Positions 1 through 7,630 of a stretch of DNA of 64,000 bases are shown piece by piece. Location of the stretch: positions 2,976,001-3,040,000 of the forward strand of contig NZ_JAVIZT010000001.1 in NCBI RefSeq assembly GCF_031453615.1, given 5' to 3'. Below the pieces are notes generated by a model that was not told the DNA's origin, did no database searches, and saw nothing but the letters and a program-made list of their open reading frames with translations. This stretch comes from Microbacterium sp. SORGH_AS_0428 (GTDB taxonomy: Bacteria; Actinomycetota; Actinomycetes; Actinomycetales; Microbacteriaceae). Each line of letters begins with the position of its first letter. Position 1 is the first letter of the stretch. The translations under genes were made by a program, and so were the position numbers.

Positions 1-1227
1 GGAGTCGCGGTCGACGTGTCCGAGCTGATGGCGCAGCTGGCCACCCTCGAGGCGGACAAGAACGCGGCGGTGGCAGCCGAGCGCTACGAGGACGCGATGC
101 GCCTGCGTGACGAGATCGCCGATGTGCAGCGCCGCATCGACGAGGCGACCCGTCGCGACGCGGTGCGCGGGGAGCAGGTCGTGGACGCCGAGCACATCGC
201 CGCCGTCATCAGCCGCAGCACGGGCATCCCGGTGTCGCGCCTGACGGAGAGCGAGCGCGGACGCCTGGCGGGGCTCGAGTCCGAGCTTCACGCCCGGGTG
301 ATCGGTCAGGATGCGGCGGTCACCGCGGTCGCGACGGCCGTCCGGCGCAACCGGACCGGTATGGGCGACAGTCGTCGGCCGGTGGGATCGTTCCTCTTCC
401 TCGGACCCACGGGCGTGGGCAAGACGGAGCTGGCGAAGTCTCTCGCCGCCTCTCTCTTCGAGGACGAGAACGCCGTCATCCGCTTCGACATGAGCGAGTT
501 CGGCGAGCGTCACACGGTCTCCCGTCTCGTAGGCGCCCCTCCCGGCTACGTGGGATACGACGAGGCCGGGCAGCTGACCGAGCGGGTGCGGCGCGCACCG
601 TACTCGGTGGTGTTGTTCGACGAGATCGAGAAGGCGCACCCCGATGTGTTCAACCTGCTGCTCCAGGTGCTCGACGACGGCCGGCTGACCGACGGACAGG
701 GACGCACGGTCGACTTCCGCAACACCGTCGTCATCATGACCTCGAACATCGGCAGCGAGTTTCTCGCATCGCGCTCCGGCGCGATCGGGTTCATCGCCGA
801 CGGTGGCGGGGCCACGGGCTTCGGTGATGAGGGGGAGCTGCGCGCCCGCGTCATGGGAAAGCTCCGCGAAGCGATGCGCCCCGAGTTCTTGAACCGCATC
901 GACGAGATCGTGCTGTTCCGCAAGCTCGAGAAGGCGCAGCTTCGCAGCATCGTGTCCCTCCTGCTGGAGCAGAGCGCATCCCGGCTGGCGCGGCGCGAGA
1001 TCTCGTTCGAGGCGACCGAGGCCGTCGTGGACTGGCTGGCCGAGCACGGCTACGAGCCCGAGTACGGAGCGCGCCCGCTGCGCCGCCTCATCCAGCGGGA
1101 GATCGACGACCGCATCGCCGACCTGCTCGTCTCCGGCGAACTGAGCGACCAGGGCGCCGTGCGCGTCGACGTCGTCGAGGGTCGGCCGGTCGCTGCGGCC
1201 GTGACCCGCAGCGCCGTCGCCGTCTGA
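1..1227 (+). CDS. Clp-family AAA+ unfoldase (ClpC/ClpB-type), 5' end outside window
   Basis: This is the C-terminal 408 residues of a class I Clp ATPase, which unfolds proteins in the cytoplasm, usually for ClpP or for disaggregation. The frame is already open at base 1, so the gene starts upstream and the N-terminal and first AAA domains are missing from view. The visible part opens with a short UVR-like helical segment (EDAMRLRDEIADVQRR), typical of the ClpC middle region. The second AAA domain follows, with Walker A GPTGVGKTE, Walker B VVLFDEIEKAHPD, a sensor segment ending in TSNIGS, an arginine-finger region (RPEFLNRIDEI) and the C-terminal small domain (YGARPLRRLIQREI). The short middle region favours ClpC over ClpB. 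No clear LGF-type ClpP-docking loop was located, so partnership with ClpP is unproven. A hairpin terminator follows directly. Confidence 0.9.
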   Translation, partial: GVAVDVSELMAQLATLEADKNAAVAAERYEDAMRLRDEIADVQRRIDEATRRDAVRGEQVVDAEHIAAVISRSTGIPVSRLTESERGRLAGLESELHARVIGQDAAVTAVATAVRRNRTGMGDSRRPVGSFLFLGPTGVGKTELAKSLAASLFEDENAVIRFDMSEFGERHTVSRLVGAPPGYVGYDEAGQLTERVRRAPYSVVLFDEIEKAHPDVFNLLLQVLDDGRLTDGQGRTVDFRNTVVIMTSNIGSEFLASRSGAIGFIADGGGATGFGDEGELRARVMGKLREAMRPEFLNRIDEIVLFRKLEKAQLRSIVSLLLEQSASRLARREISFEATEAVVDWLAEHGYEPEYGARPLRRLIQREIDDRIADLLVSGELSDQGAVRVDVVEGRPVAAAVTRSAVAV

Positions 1228-1234
1228 TCCGAAC

Positions 1235-1273
1235 CGACCGCCACCCCGTGCCGCGCGCAAGGGGTGGCGGTCG
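1235..1273 (+). terminator. Intrinsic terminator after the Clp ATPase gene
   Basis: A 13-bp perfect inverted repeat (1235-1247 with 1261-1273, arms around ACCGCCACCCC / GGGGTGGCGGT) encloses a 13-nt loop, 8 bases after the stop codon. It has no long T-tract, as is usual in high-GC actinobacteria. Its right arm covers a possible GTG at 1264, which argues against the next gene starting there. Confidence 0.75.
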
Positions 1274-1299
1274 TCGTATGCGCCGGGCAGTCTGGAGGG

Positions 1300-2073
1300 A
1301 TGGTGCTTCGTGCTCGGCTCTCCCTCGGACTGGCGGGGGCCCTCGGTCCCGATCTCATCGCCGCGCTCGCCCCCGCCGCGGAGGAGGCCGGCTTCGCCAC
1401 GCTCTGGGTGAACGACACTCCGACCGGCGACGCGGTGGCGGCGCTCGCCGCCGCGGCGAAGCGCACCCATCGGATCGGGCTGGCGACGGGGGTCGTGCCG
1501 CTGGACCGGCGCGAGCCGGACTCGCTCGTCTCCGCGCTGCAGGCGGCGGAGGTTCCGACCGACAGGCTCACCGTGGGCATCGGCTCGGGCTCCGCGCGTA
1601 CGCATCAGCTGGCGCTCGTGGAACGGGGGATCGAGGCGCTGCGCGCGGGCGTACCCGGAGCACAGGTCGTGGTGGGCGCCCTCGGCCCGCGGATGCGGCG
1701 GCTCGCGACATCGGTCGCCGACGGCCAGCTGCTGAACTGGTTGACCCCCGACGCCGCGGCCGCGCAGCGCGAGCCGGACAGCCGCACCATCCTCTACGTG
1801 AGAACGGCATTCGATGCGGCGGCGCTGCCGCGACTGCTCGCCGAGGCGGACACGTATGCCGGATACCCCGCATACGCCGCGAACTTCGCCCGCCTCGGCT
1901 TCAGCGCTCGCGACACGGTGATCACCTCCCTCCACGACACGGCGCGCGTGAGCGCGTACCGCGCAGCCGTCGACGAGGTCGTTCTCCGAGTGATCGTCGA
2001 ACGTGACGACCGGGGGCACTATCTCGATGTCATCCGGAGTGCGGCGACGCTGATCGACGCGGACGCATCATGA
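1300..2073 (+). CDS. LLM-class (luciferase-like) flavin-dependent oxidoreductase, small
   Basis: A 257-residue protein with the pattern of bacterial luciferase-like TIM-barrel flavoproteins. Visible elements are an N-terminal strand-helix unit (LAPAAEEAGFATLWVND), a repeating beta/alpha core, VGIGSGSA as a probable flavin phosphate-binding loop, and later VVGALGPRM and DGQLLNWLTP, which are typical of F420- or FMN-dependent LLM proteins. The substrate cannot be told. It is shorter than the usual 280-340 residues, mainly at the C-terminal side. The start is placed at ATG 1300 (or GTG 1303) behind GGAGGG at 1294-1299. The spacing is tight, but the upstream GTG at 1264 lies inside a terminator stem. 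It is probably transcribed alone. Confidence 0.7.
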   Translation: MVLRARLSLGLAGALGPDLIAALAPAAEEAGFATLWVNDTPTGDAVAALAAAAKRTHRIGLATGVVPLDRREPDSLVSALQAAEVPTDRLTVGIGSGSARTHQLALVERGIEALRAGVPGAQVVVGALGPRMRRLATSVADGQLLNWLTPDAAAAQREPDSRTILYVRTAFDAAALPRLLAEADTYAGYPAYAANFARLGFSARDTVITSLHDTARVSAYRAAVDEVVLRVIVERDDRGHYLDVIRSAATLIDADAS

Positions 2074-2149
2074 GCGCGGTGCGCCATCACGAAGCCGTGC
2101 CGACCGGCGGGGGCTCGACAGGCGCCTCGAAGCGAGGTGGAATCAGAGC

Positions 2150-2539
2150 ATGAGGACTTTCGCTCGCTGGGCGCTGGGCGCCGCCATGGTGTTCGCCGGT
2201 ATCAGCCACCTGTTCTGGGCGCGTAAGGAGTTCCGCGCGCAGGTGCCCGACTGGGTCGTGGAGGCCACGCCCCTCGACGAGGATGCGGTCGTGCTCGCAT
2301 CGGGCGCCGTGGAGATCGCCCTCGGTACCGCGCTGGTGGCGCTGCCGTCACAGCGTCGGCGGACGGGCGCCCTGCTGGCGGCGTTCTTCGTCGCGGTGCT
2401 TCCGGGAAACTGGGCCCAGTTCACGCATCGCCGCGACGGGTTCGGTCTCGACACCGACGTCAAGCGACTGGCCCGGCTCTTCTTCCAGCCGGCGCTCGTC
2501 GCCTGGGCGCTGTGGAGCACGCGCTCCCCGCGCGACTGA
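2150..2539 (+). CDS. DoxX-like small integral membrane protein
   Basis: A 129-residue protein with four predicted hydrophobic segments, at roughly residues 5-22, 45-62, 70-88 and 105-122. The N-terminal hydrophobic stretch is followed by GISHLFWARKEF, and the third helix by GNWAQFTHRRDGF. This arrangement and length match DoxX-like / MauE-like membrane proteins, which are often linked to redox or thiol homeostasis, though the biochemical role here is not known. An AGGTGG sequence lies about 8 bases before the ATG. It converges with the NYN-domain gene, whose stop lies 22 bases away. There is no obvious functional link to neighbours. Confidence 0.65.
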   Translation: MRTFARWALGAAMVFAGISHLFWARKEFRAQVPDWVVEATPLDEDAVVLASGAVEIALGTALVALPSQRRRTGALLAAFFVAVLPGNWAQFTHRRDGFGLDTDVKRLARLFFQPALVAWALWSTRSPRD

Positions 2540-2560
2540 GTGCGAGCCGGATGCGGCCGG

Positions 2561-3424
2561 TCAGCGCTTGGCTTCGACCAGCCGCATCCGCACGATGTTG
2601 TCGGTCTCGTCCATCTCGGCGATGTTGGGGTGAGCTGCGACGAACTCGGTGAAGCTACGGTGTCCCAGTGCCTTCTCGCTGAACGAGGAGTCGAGGCGGG
2701 TGATCAGGCTCTTCACGGCGGACGCGTGCTGCCACTGCGAGGGATCCTTGTCGTTCTCCAGGCGCAGCGCGCGCTCGAGCAGATCGGCCGCGGGATCCAC
2801 GGATCGCTTGCGCGAGCGCGGCGCGTTCGCGGCAGCATCCTTCTTCGAGGGTTCGGGTACCTGCACACCCGGCAGCGAGTCGTAGGCGTCGAAGCGGTCG
2901 CACGCGGCCGCGAGCGACTTGGCGGTGGAGCCGGCCACGCCGACGCCCACGACGAAACGCCCGAGACGCTTGCACCGCTGCGCGAGGGGGACGTAGTCGG
3001 AGTCGCCCGCGACGATCACGACGTGCGTCAGATCCGGCAGCCGGAACATGTCCTCCACGGTGTCGACCGCCAGGCGGATGTCGGCGCCGTTCTTGGCATA
3101 GGCGGCGGCGGGGAAGAGCTGCACGAGATCGACCGCCCGTGCCACCAGCTGCGACCGGTACTCGGCGTTGACCGGCGACGACCAGTCGGCGTAGGCGCGC
3201 GTCAGCACGAGCGTGCCGAAGGATGCCGCGTAGTCGATGATCGCGCCCACGTCCACCGTCGCGCGCGCCAGCTTCTCGGTGATCTCCGGGTCGTGCGGCT
3301 GCTCGGCGATGCGTGACCGGTCGCGCGAATAGGCGTTGCGCCCGTGCACGCGGTCGTACCAGCTCATGACGATGTTGTCGAAGTCCAGGTAGACGGCCAC
3401 GCGGCTCGTCGACAGATCCGCCAT
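2561..3424 (-). CDS. NYN (PIN-like) domain protein with C-terminal OST-HTH/LOTUS-like domain
   Basis: A 287-residue cytoplasmic protein. The N-terminal half is a NYN/LabA-type PIN-fold nuclease domain with acidic metal-site motifs VYLDFDNI, GADIRLAVDTVEDM and VVIVAGDSDYVPL. After a basic linker (SRKRS) comes a region of about 75 residues resembling the OST-HTH/LOTUS RNA-binding fold (ALRLEND...SLITRLDSSFSEKALGHRSFTEFV). Proteins of this architecture are thought to be RNases or RNA-binding factors; the target is unknown. The start at 3424 is chosen because the preceding gene's stop lies one base upstream (TGAGATG), giving translational coupling to the Gfo/Idh/MocA gene. The open frame continues upstream but overlaps that gene. 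Confidence 0.8.
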   Translation of the reverse strand: MADLSTSRVAVYLDFDNIVMSWYDRVHGRNAYSRDRSRIAEQPHDPEITEKLARATVDVGAIIDYAASFGTLVLTRAYADWSSPVNAEYRSQLVARAVDLVQLFPAAAYAKNGADIRLAVDTVEDMFRLPDLTHVVIVAGDSDYVPLAQRCKRLGRFVVGVGVAGSTAKSLAAACDRFDAYDSLPGVQVPEPSKKDAAANAPRSRKRSVDPAADLLERALRLENDKDPSQWQHASAVKSLITRLDSSFSEKALGHRSFTEFVAAHPNIAEMDETDNIVRMRLVEAKR

Positions 3425-3425
3425 C

Positions 3426-4424
3426 TCAGCGCTCACTCGGGTAGCGCACGCCGATCTGCGCACGGATGTCGTCGAGCTGTCGCATGATCGCGACCGTCTC
3501 CGCGAGGGGGAGGCGATCGCTGTCCCTGCGGCCCTCCGCGATGATCCGCTCGGCCGCGAGCGCCTGATACTGCATGCCGCGACCGGCATCGGGGCACCGG
3601 AAGGTCTCGAGCACGTCGCGCGCGCCGTTCGTCAGGGTGAAACCGGTCGCGTTGTACCAGGTGGGATCGATCTCGATCCGCGCATCGCTGCCGATGATGG
3701 CCGCTCGGTTGGGTCCGACCCCGCGGGAGGAGGACACCGTCGTGGCCAGCGCACCGCTCGCGTACGTGGCGAGGGTCGCGACATCGATGTCGGCGCCCGT
3801 CTCGCCGAGCCGCCCGCTCGCGGTGAGCGAGACCGGTGCGCCCAGAACGTCCCAGGCGAACGACAGCGGGTAGATGCCGAGATCGAGCAGCGCGCCCCCG
3901 CCCAGCTCGAGCGCGTTGAGCCGATGCGACGGATCAGCCGACAACGACTGGACGTGATCCGCGGTCACGGCGCGCACCTCTCCCAGCGCGCCGTCGGCGA
4001 GGATCTCCTGGATGCGCAGCATATGCGGCAGGTATCGGGTCCACATCGCCTCCATGGCCAGAAGTCCCGCCTTCTCCGCGGCGAGTCGCACGCGCTCGGC
4101 CTCGTCGCCGGTGAGTGTGAACGGCTTCTCGACGAGCACGTGCTTGCCGGCGGCGAGGGCTTCGAGCGCGTTCTCGGCGTGGGCCGGATGCGGGGTCGCG
4201 ATGTAGACGATGTCGACGTCGTCGTCGGCGAGCAGCGACGCGTAGTCGCCGTGCGCGCGCGGGATGTCGAACTGCGCCGCGAAGCGTTGCGCGTTCTCGA
4301 GCGAACGCGAACCGACTGCGCGCACGTCGAGGCCCGCGGTGCGCAGGTCGCTCGTGAAAGTGTGGGCGATGTTGCCCGTTGCAAGGATGCCCCAGCGCAG
4401 GCCAGAACTCGAGACAGTGGTCAT
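3426..4424 (-). CDS. Gfo/Idh/MocA-family NAD(P)-dependent oxidoreductase
   Basis: A 332-residue dehydrogenase-fold protein. It has an N-terminal Rossmann unit (GILATGNIAHTFTSDL, with the last Gly of GxGxxG replaced), the family motif EKPFTL with its catalytic Lys, and a C-terminal alpha/beta domain (GGALLDLGIYPLSFAWDVLG) carrying conserved Asp and Tyr. These enzymes oxidise or reduce sugars, inositols or their derivatives; the substrate is not deducible. The start ATG has no Shine-Dalgarno sequence. TACGGT lies six bases upstream, so a leaderless transcript is likely. It is co-transcribed with the downstream NYN gene and divergent from the M20 peptidase. Confidence 0.85.
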   Translation of the reverse strand: MTTVSSSGLRWGILATGNIAHTFTSDLRTAGLDVRAVGSRSLENAQRFAAQFDIPRAHGDYASLLADDDVDIVYIATPHPAHAENALEALAAGKHVLVEKPFTLTGDEAERVRLAAEKAGLLAMEAMWTRYLPHMLRIQEILADGALGEVRAVTADHVQSLSADPSHRLNALELGGGALLDLGIYPLSFAWDVLGAPVSLTASGRLGETGADIDVATLATYASGALATTVSSSRGVGPNRAAIIGSDARIEIDPTWYNATGFTLTNGARDVLETFRCPDAGRGMQYQALAAERIIAEGRRDSDRLPLAETVAIMRQLDDIRAQIGVRYPSER

Positions 4425-4430
4425 GCGACC

Positions 4431-4459
4431 ACCGTACCCAAGGGGTGCCGCACTAGGCT
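4431..4459. promoter_or_regulatory. Divergent pair of leaderless promoters (-10 elements)
   Basis: Minus strand: TACGGT at 4431-4436, then six bases, then ATG at 4424. Plus strand: TAGGCT at 4454-4459, then six bases, then GTG at 4466. Neither gene has a Shine-Dalgarno sequence. With normal -10 to +1 spacing both transcripts would start on the start codon. Confidence 0.65.
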
Positions 4460-4465
4460 CGGGAC

Positions 4466-5794
4466 GTGGCGACGGCACTGGACAGACTGCGCGAGCTCCT
4501 CAGGATCGCAACGGTCTCGTACGCGGACGAGTCGCGCGTGGATGCGGCGGCGTTCGATGAGTTCCACGCCGCACTCGAGCGCCTGTATCCCCTCGTGCAC
4601 GCCCGGCTGGAGCGGGAGCTCGTCGTCGGTCACGCGCTCCTCTACCGATGGCCGGGACGCACGTCCGAGCGACCGCTCGTGCTCATGGCGCACCAGGATG
4701 TCGTCCCCGTGGTCGAGGAGGACTGGGATCGCGATCCGTTCGGCGCCGAGCTCATCGGGGAGGGCGCCGAGCAGGCCGTCTATGCGCGGGGAGCGATCGA
4801 CGACAAGGGCGCGCTCGTTGCCATCCTGGAGGCCGTCGAAGAACTGCTGGCGCGCGACGTCGTGCCCGAGAACGACGTGTACCTCGCCTTCGGACACAAC
4901 GAGGAGACGGCCGGCGACGGTGCGCGCGCGATCGCGGAGACGCTGCGCGCTCGCGGTGTGCGGCCTGCTCTCGTGGTCGATGAGGGCGGCGCCGTCGTCG
5001 ACGGGGTGCTTCCGGGCATCGCGCGTCCGACGGCGATGATCGGCGTCGCCGAGCGCGGCACGATGACGGTGTGGCTCACGGCGCGCGAGCAGGGCGGCCA
5101 CGCATCCACGCCGCCGGCGCGTCCGGCGACGGCGCGGCTGGCCCGTGCCGTCGACCGGTTGGCCCGCCATCCGTTCCCGGTGCGGCTCGTCCCGCCGGTG
5201 CGCGCGATGCTCCGCACGCTCGCACCGCACGCGCCGAAGCCGCTGGGTGCAGCCCTGCGTTCCCTCGCATTCACGGGGCCGCTGGTCGCGGGTGTGCTGG
5301 CCCGGTTGGGCCCCGAGACGAACGCGCTGGTGCGCACGACCGCCGTGGCGACCGAACTCGAGGGTGCACCGGGGGAGAACGTGCTGGCTGCGACAGCGCG
5401 GGCGGCGATCAACGTGCGCCTGCTCACCGGAGACACGACCGTCTCCGCCGTCGCGCGGATCCGCCGCGTCGTCGCCGACGAGACGATCAAGATCGAGGTG
5501 CGCGCGGCGAGCGATCCCTCGCCCATCTCACCGTGGCGCGGAGAGCCGTGGCGTCGCATCGCACGCGCGATCGGCTCGTCGCTGGGCGGCGAGATCGTGG
5601 CGACGCCCTACATCCAGCTCGGCGCGAGCGACAGCCGCTGGTTCACGGGCATCTGTGACAACGTCTACCGCTTCACGCCTTTCCATCTCACCCGCGCCGA
5701 GCGCGAGGCGCTGCACGCGCACAACGAACGCATCCGCGTCGAGGTGTGGCTGCGAGGGATCGGTTTCTACCGGGACCTCATCACCGGGAGCTGA
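4466..5794 (+). CDS. M20-family zinc metallopeptidase (dipeptidase / deacylase type)
   Basis: A 442-residue di-zinc hydrolase. The metal and catalytic residues are in place: His76-x-Asp78 in MAHQDVVP, Asp112 in ARGAIDDKGA, the Glu-Glu pair 146-147 in GHNEETAGDG, and Asp172 in VVDEGG. The lid or dimerisation domain follows (GGHASTPP), and the C-terminal part has the expected QLGASDSRWF segment before the last His ligand region. Members hydrolyse dipeptides or N-acyl amino acids in the cytoplasm; exact specificity is open. The start is GTG 4466, matched to a leaderless promoter. Its 3' end overlaps the convergent unknown gene by 14 bases. Confidence 0.88.
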   Translation: MATALDRLRELLRIATVSYADESRVDAAAFDEFHAALERLYPLVHARLERELVVGHALLYRWPGRTSERPLVLMAHQDVVPVVEEDWDRDPFGAELIGEGAEQAVYARGAIDDKGALVAILEAVEELLARDVVPENDVYLAFGHNEETAGDGARAIAETLRARGVRPALVVDEGGAVVDGVLPGIARPTAMIGVAERGTMTVWLTAREQGGHASTPPARPATARLARAVDRLARHPFPVRLVPPVRAMLRTLAPHAPKPLGAALRSLAFTGPLVAGVLARLGPETNALVRTTAVATELEGAPGENVLAATARAAINVRLLTGDTTVSAVARIRRVVADETIKIEVRAASDPSPISPWRGEPWRRIARAIGSSLGGEIVATPYIQLGASDSRWFTGICDNVYRFTPFHLTRAEREALHAHNERIRVEVWLRGIGFYRDLITGS

Positions 5795-6329
5795 GAGGGC
5801 GCGGCGCCGTGTCGTCCAGCGCCAGCACGAACCGCAGGATGGCGCGCCCGGTGTCCGTGATCACGGGGCCGCGCCCGAACTCCCACTCCTCGTCGCTCGC
5901 GCGCACGGTGTGGCCGCGCAGCGCGGCGCGTCGATCGAACGGGGCGGTCGTCGCGGCGTACAGCGCGACGGCACCCGACACCCCGGCATCGACACGCGGG
6001 GTGACGGCGAGCGCATCGCCGAGCACCAGAAGCGCCCGGACCACGCGTGTCAGCATGCGGATGCTGCGCTTGCGCCCCTGGCGGACGGCGGCCGCGAGAG
6101 CCCGGAGCTCGTCGGGGTTTCCCCCCGCCGCCCCTGTGCCCAGGCCGGCTTCCTCGAGGAACCGGCGCGCCCGGGCGCAGTGCTCCGCATCGTCGGACGC
6201 GGCTTCGGCGATCAGACGTGCCGCCTCATCCAGTGCATCGCCGATGGCCGCGCGTCGGTCGCCCGTCACGGCGGACTCGTCTCGGCGCTCCCTGTTGCTC
6301 AGGGGGAGACGTCCGAGGAAATCCGCCAT
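5781..6329 (-). CDS. Hypothetical protein, 182 residues
   Basis: I do not recognise this protein. It is soluble, rich in Ala, Arg and Asp, and mostly helical by composition. A central helix-like segment (RMLTRVVRALLVLGDALAV) may be amphipathic, and the C-terminal part reads like short strands around RASDEEWEFGRGPVITDTG. There is no signal peptide. Support for a real gene: its base composition matches its neighbours, and a -10 hexamer TACTGT (6336-6341) sits exactly six bases before the ATG, the spacing seen at many other genes here. The 3' end overlaps the convergent M20 peptidase gene by 14 bases. Confidence 0.55.
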   Translation of the reverse strand: MADFLGRLPLSNRERRDESAVTGDRRAAIGDALDEAARLIAEAASDDAEHCARARRFLEEAGLGTGAAGGNPDELRALAAAVRQGRKRSIRMLTRVVRALLVLGDALAVTPRVDAGVSGAVALYAATTAPFDRRAALRGHTVRASDEEWEFGRGPVITDTGRAILRFVLALDDTAPRPLSSR

Positions 6330-6335
6330 GCATCC

Positions 6336-6341
6336 ACAGTA
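6336..6341 (-). promoter_or_regulatory. Leaderless -10 element for the hypothetical gene
   Basis: TACTGT on the minus strand, with a six-base spacer to ATG 6329 and no Shine-Dalgarno sequence. Confidence 0.5.
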
Positions 6342-6380
6342 GACCGTGCGCCTCGGCCCGCGCCGGTGAGTTGTCGGATG

Positions 6381-6406
6381 CGGCCGATGTGACTGTCACA
6401 CGGCCG
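6381..6406. promoter_or_regulatory. Palindromic operator upstream of the LacI gene
   Basis: TGTGAC-T-GTCACA (6388-6400) is a perfect 6+1+6 palindrome. It is flanked on both sides by CGGCCG, which extends the symmetry apart from one bulged A at 6387. The half-site TGTGA is shared with the operator before the epimerase gene at 7573-7588, so autoregulation by the adjacent LacI protein is likely. Confidence 0.6.
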
Positions 6407-6436
6407 GAGGAAGGAGGTGGCGACGGGCGTGGCGTG

Positions 6437-6442
6437 CATAAT
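6437..6442 (+). promoter_or_regulatory. Probable -10 element of the LacI gene
   Basis: CATAAT matches TATAAT in five of six positions, 42 bases before the start codon. No good -35 was seen 16-18 bases upstream. The palindrome at 6388-6400 would lie around -50 relative to the start of transcription. Confidence 0.4.
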
Positions 6443-6483
6443 GGCAACGGGCGTGTGACCGTGCGCACGGCCCGGGAGATCCA

Positions 6484-7500
6484 ATGAGCGACGATGCGAC
6501 GGGGCGACGGCCCAGTATCCGCGATGTGGCGCGCTTGGCGGAGGTCTCACATCAGACCGTCTCCCGGGTGATCAACAACCATCCGAGCATCCGGCCGGAG
6601 ACGCGTGAGCGGGTGCTCGCCGTCATGGCGCAGGTGCAGTACCGTCCGAATCGCGCCGCGCGCGCACTGGTGACCAGCCGTTCGCAGACCATCGGGATCC
6701 TGTCGGCCTCCAGCACGCAGTACGGGCCTGCCTCCAGCATCGCGGCCATCGAATCCGCCGCCCGCGAGCGCGGCTACTGGGTGAGCACCGCGAACATCTC
6801 GCCCCATGACCCCGATTCGATCCCCGACGGCATCGCGCACCTGATGGCGCAGTCCGTCGAAGGGCTGGTCGTCATCGCGCCGCAGGTCCGCGTCTTCCGC
6901 GCGCTCGCCGAGCAGCAGCTCGACGTGCCGTACGTCACGCTGCAGTCCACCGAGCTCGACCCGCAGCATGCGCTGTCCGTCGACCAGATCGCGGGCGCCC
7001 GCCTCGCCACGCGCCATCTGATCCAGCTCGGCCATCGCTGGATCTATCATCTCGCCGGCCCGCAGGACTGGATCGAGGCGGAGGCGCGAATGCGGGGCTT
7101 CCTCGAGGAGATGAGCGCGAACGACGTGCCCACCACCGCCCCCATCCTGGGGGACTGGACGGCGGAGTTCGGCTACTACGCGGGCCGGGAGCTGCTGCGC
7201 GTGCGCGACTTCACCGCGGTGTTCGCCTCCAACGACCAGATGGCCCTGGGGCTGCTGCACGCGATCCGGGATGAGGGTCTCGACGTCCCGAGGGACATCA
7301 GCGTGGTGGGCTTCGACGACATCCCAGAATCCGCGCACTTCTGGCCGCCGCTGACCACCGTCCGCCAGGACTTCGCCGACCTCGGCCGGCGCTGCGTCGA
7401 CATCCTGCTCGGCCCGGCGGACGGCTCGGATGCGGTCGTCGCCCCCATCGTTCCGGAGCTCATCGTCCGGGGGTCCTCGGGGCCGGTCAGCCCGATCTGA
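6484..7500 (+). CDS. LacI-family transcriptional regulator of the pentose/sugar uptake locus
   Basis: A 338-residue repressor. The N-terminal helix-turn-helix (residues 11-31) contains SIRDVARLAEVSHQTVSRVI, followed by the hinge helix (RPNRAARALVTSRSQTIGIL). The rest is a periplasmic-binding-protein-like sensor domain, ending with DISVVGFDDIPESAHFWPPL and TTVRQDF. A GGGAGA ribosome-binding site lies six bases before the ATG. It sits directly upstream of, and in the same direction as, the epimerase and ABC importer genes. Palindromes with the same TGTGA half-site lie before both this gene and the epimerase gene, so it probably controls itself and the transport operon. The inducer is likely a pentose or galactose-type sugar, by context only. 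Confidence 0.88.
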   Translation: MSDDATGRRPSIRDVARLAEVSHQTVSRVINNHPSIRPETRERVLAVMAQVQYRPNRAARALVTSRSQTIGILSASSTQYGPASSIAAIESAARERGYWVSTANISPHDPDSIPDGIAHLMAQSVEGLVVIAPQVRVFRALAEQQLDVPYVTLQSTELDPQHALSVDQIAGARLATRHLIQLGHRWIYHLAGPQDWIEAEARMRGFLEEMSANDVPTTAPILGDWTAEFGYYAGRELLRVRDFTAVFASNDQMALGLLHAIRDEGLDVPRDISVVGFDDIPESAHFWPPLTTVRQDFADLGRRCVDILLGPADGSDAVVAPIVPELIVRGSSGPVSPI

Positions 7501-7509
7501 CGGGCGTTA

Positions 7510-7588
7510 TCAACCCGAGATCTCTCAGCGGGTTGACAGGAAGCCGATCCGTGGCGTTACACTTGCGCAGCAATGTGAACGGTCACAT
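7510..7588 (+). promoter_or_regulatory. Promoter and operator of the epimerase-ABC importer operon
   Basis: A consensus -35 TTGACA (7533-7538) is followed by TACACT (7558-7563) as a possible -10 with a 19-base spacer, or GTTACA with 17. Just downstream is the palindrome ATGTGAACGGTCACAT (7573-7588, six-base perfect arms), placed where a bound LacI protein would block transcription. A second inverted repeat, TCAACCCG (7510-7517) with CGGGTTGA (7529-7536), overlaps the -35 and could be a terminator of the LacI gene or another operator. Confidence 0.65.
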
Positions 7589-7630
7589 CGATCGTCACAA
7601 CGGGGTTTCGAAAGACGAAGGAGTCGACGC

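Noticed and set aside
1264-1299. Earlier GTG start for the small LLM protein
   Set aside because: This GTG sits in the right arm of the Clp terminator and would add residues without family resemblance.
6429-6458. Nine-codon frame after an AAGGAGGTG sequence before the LacI gene
   Set aside because: It could be a leader peptide, but the likely -10 element (6437-6442) lies inside it, so it would not be on the transcript.
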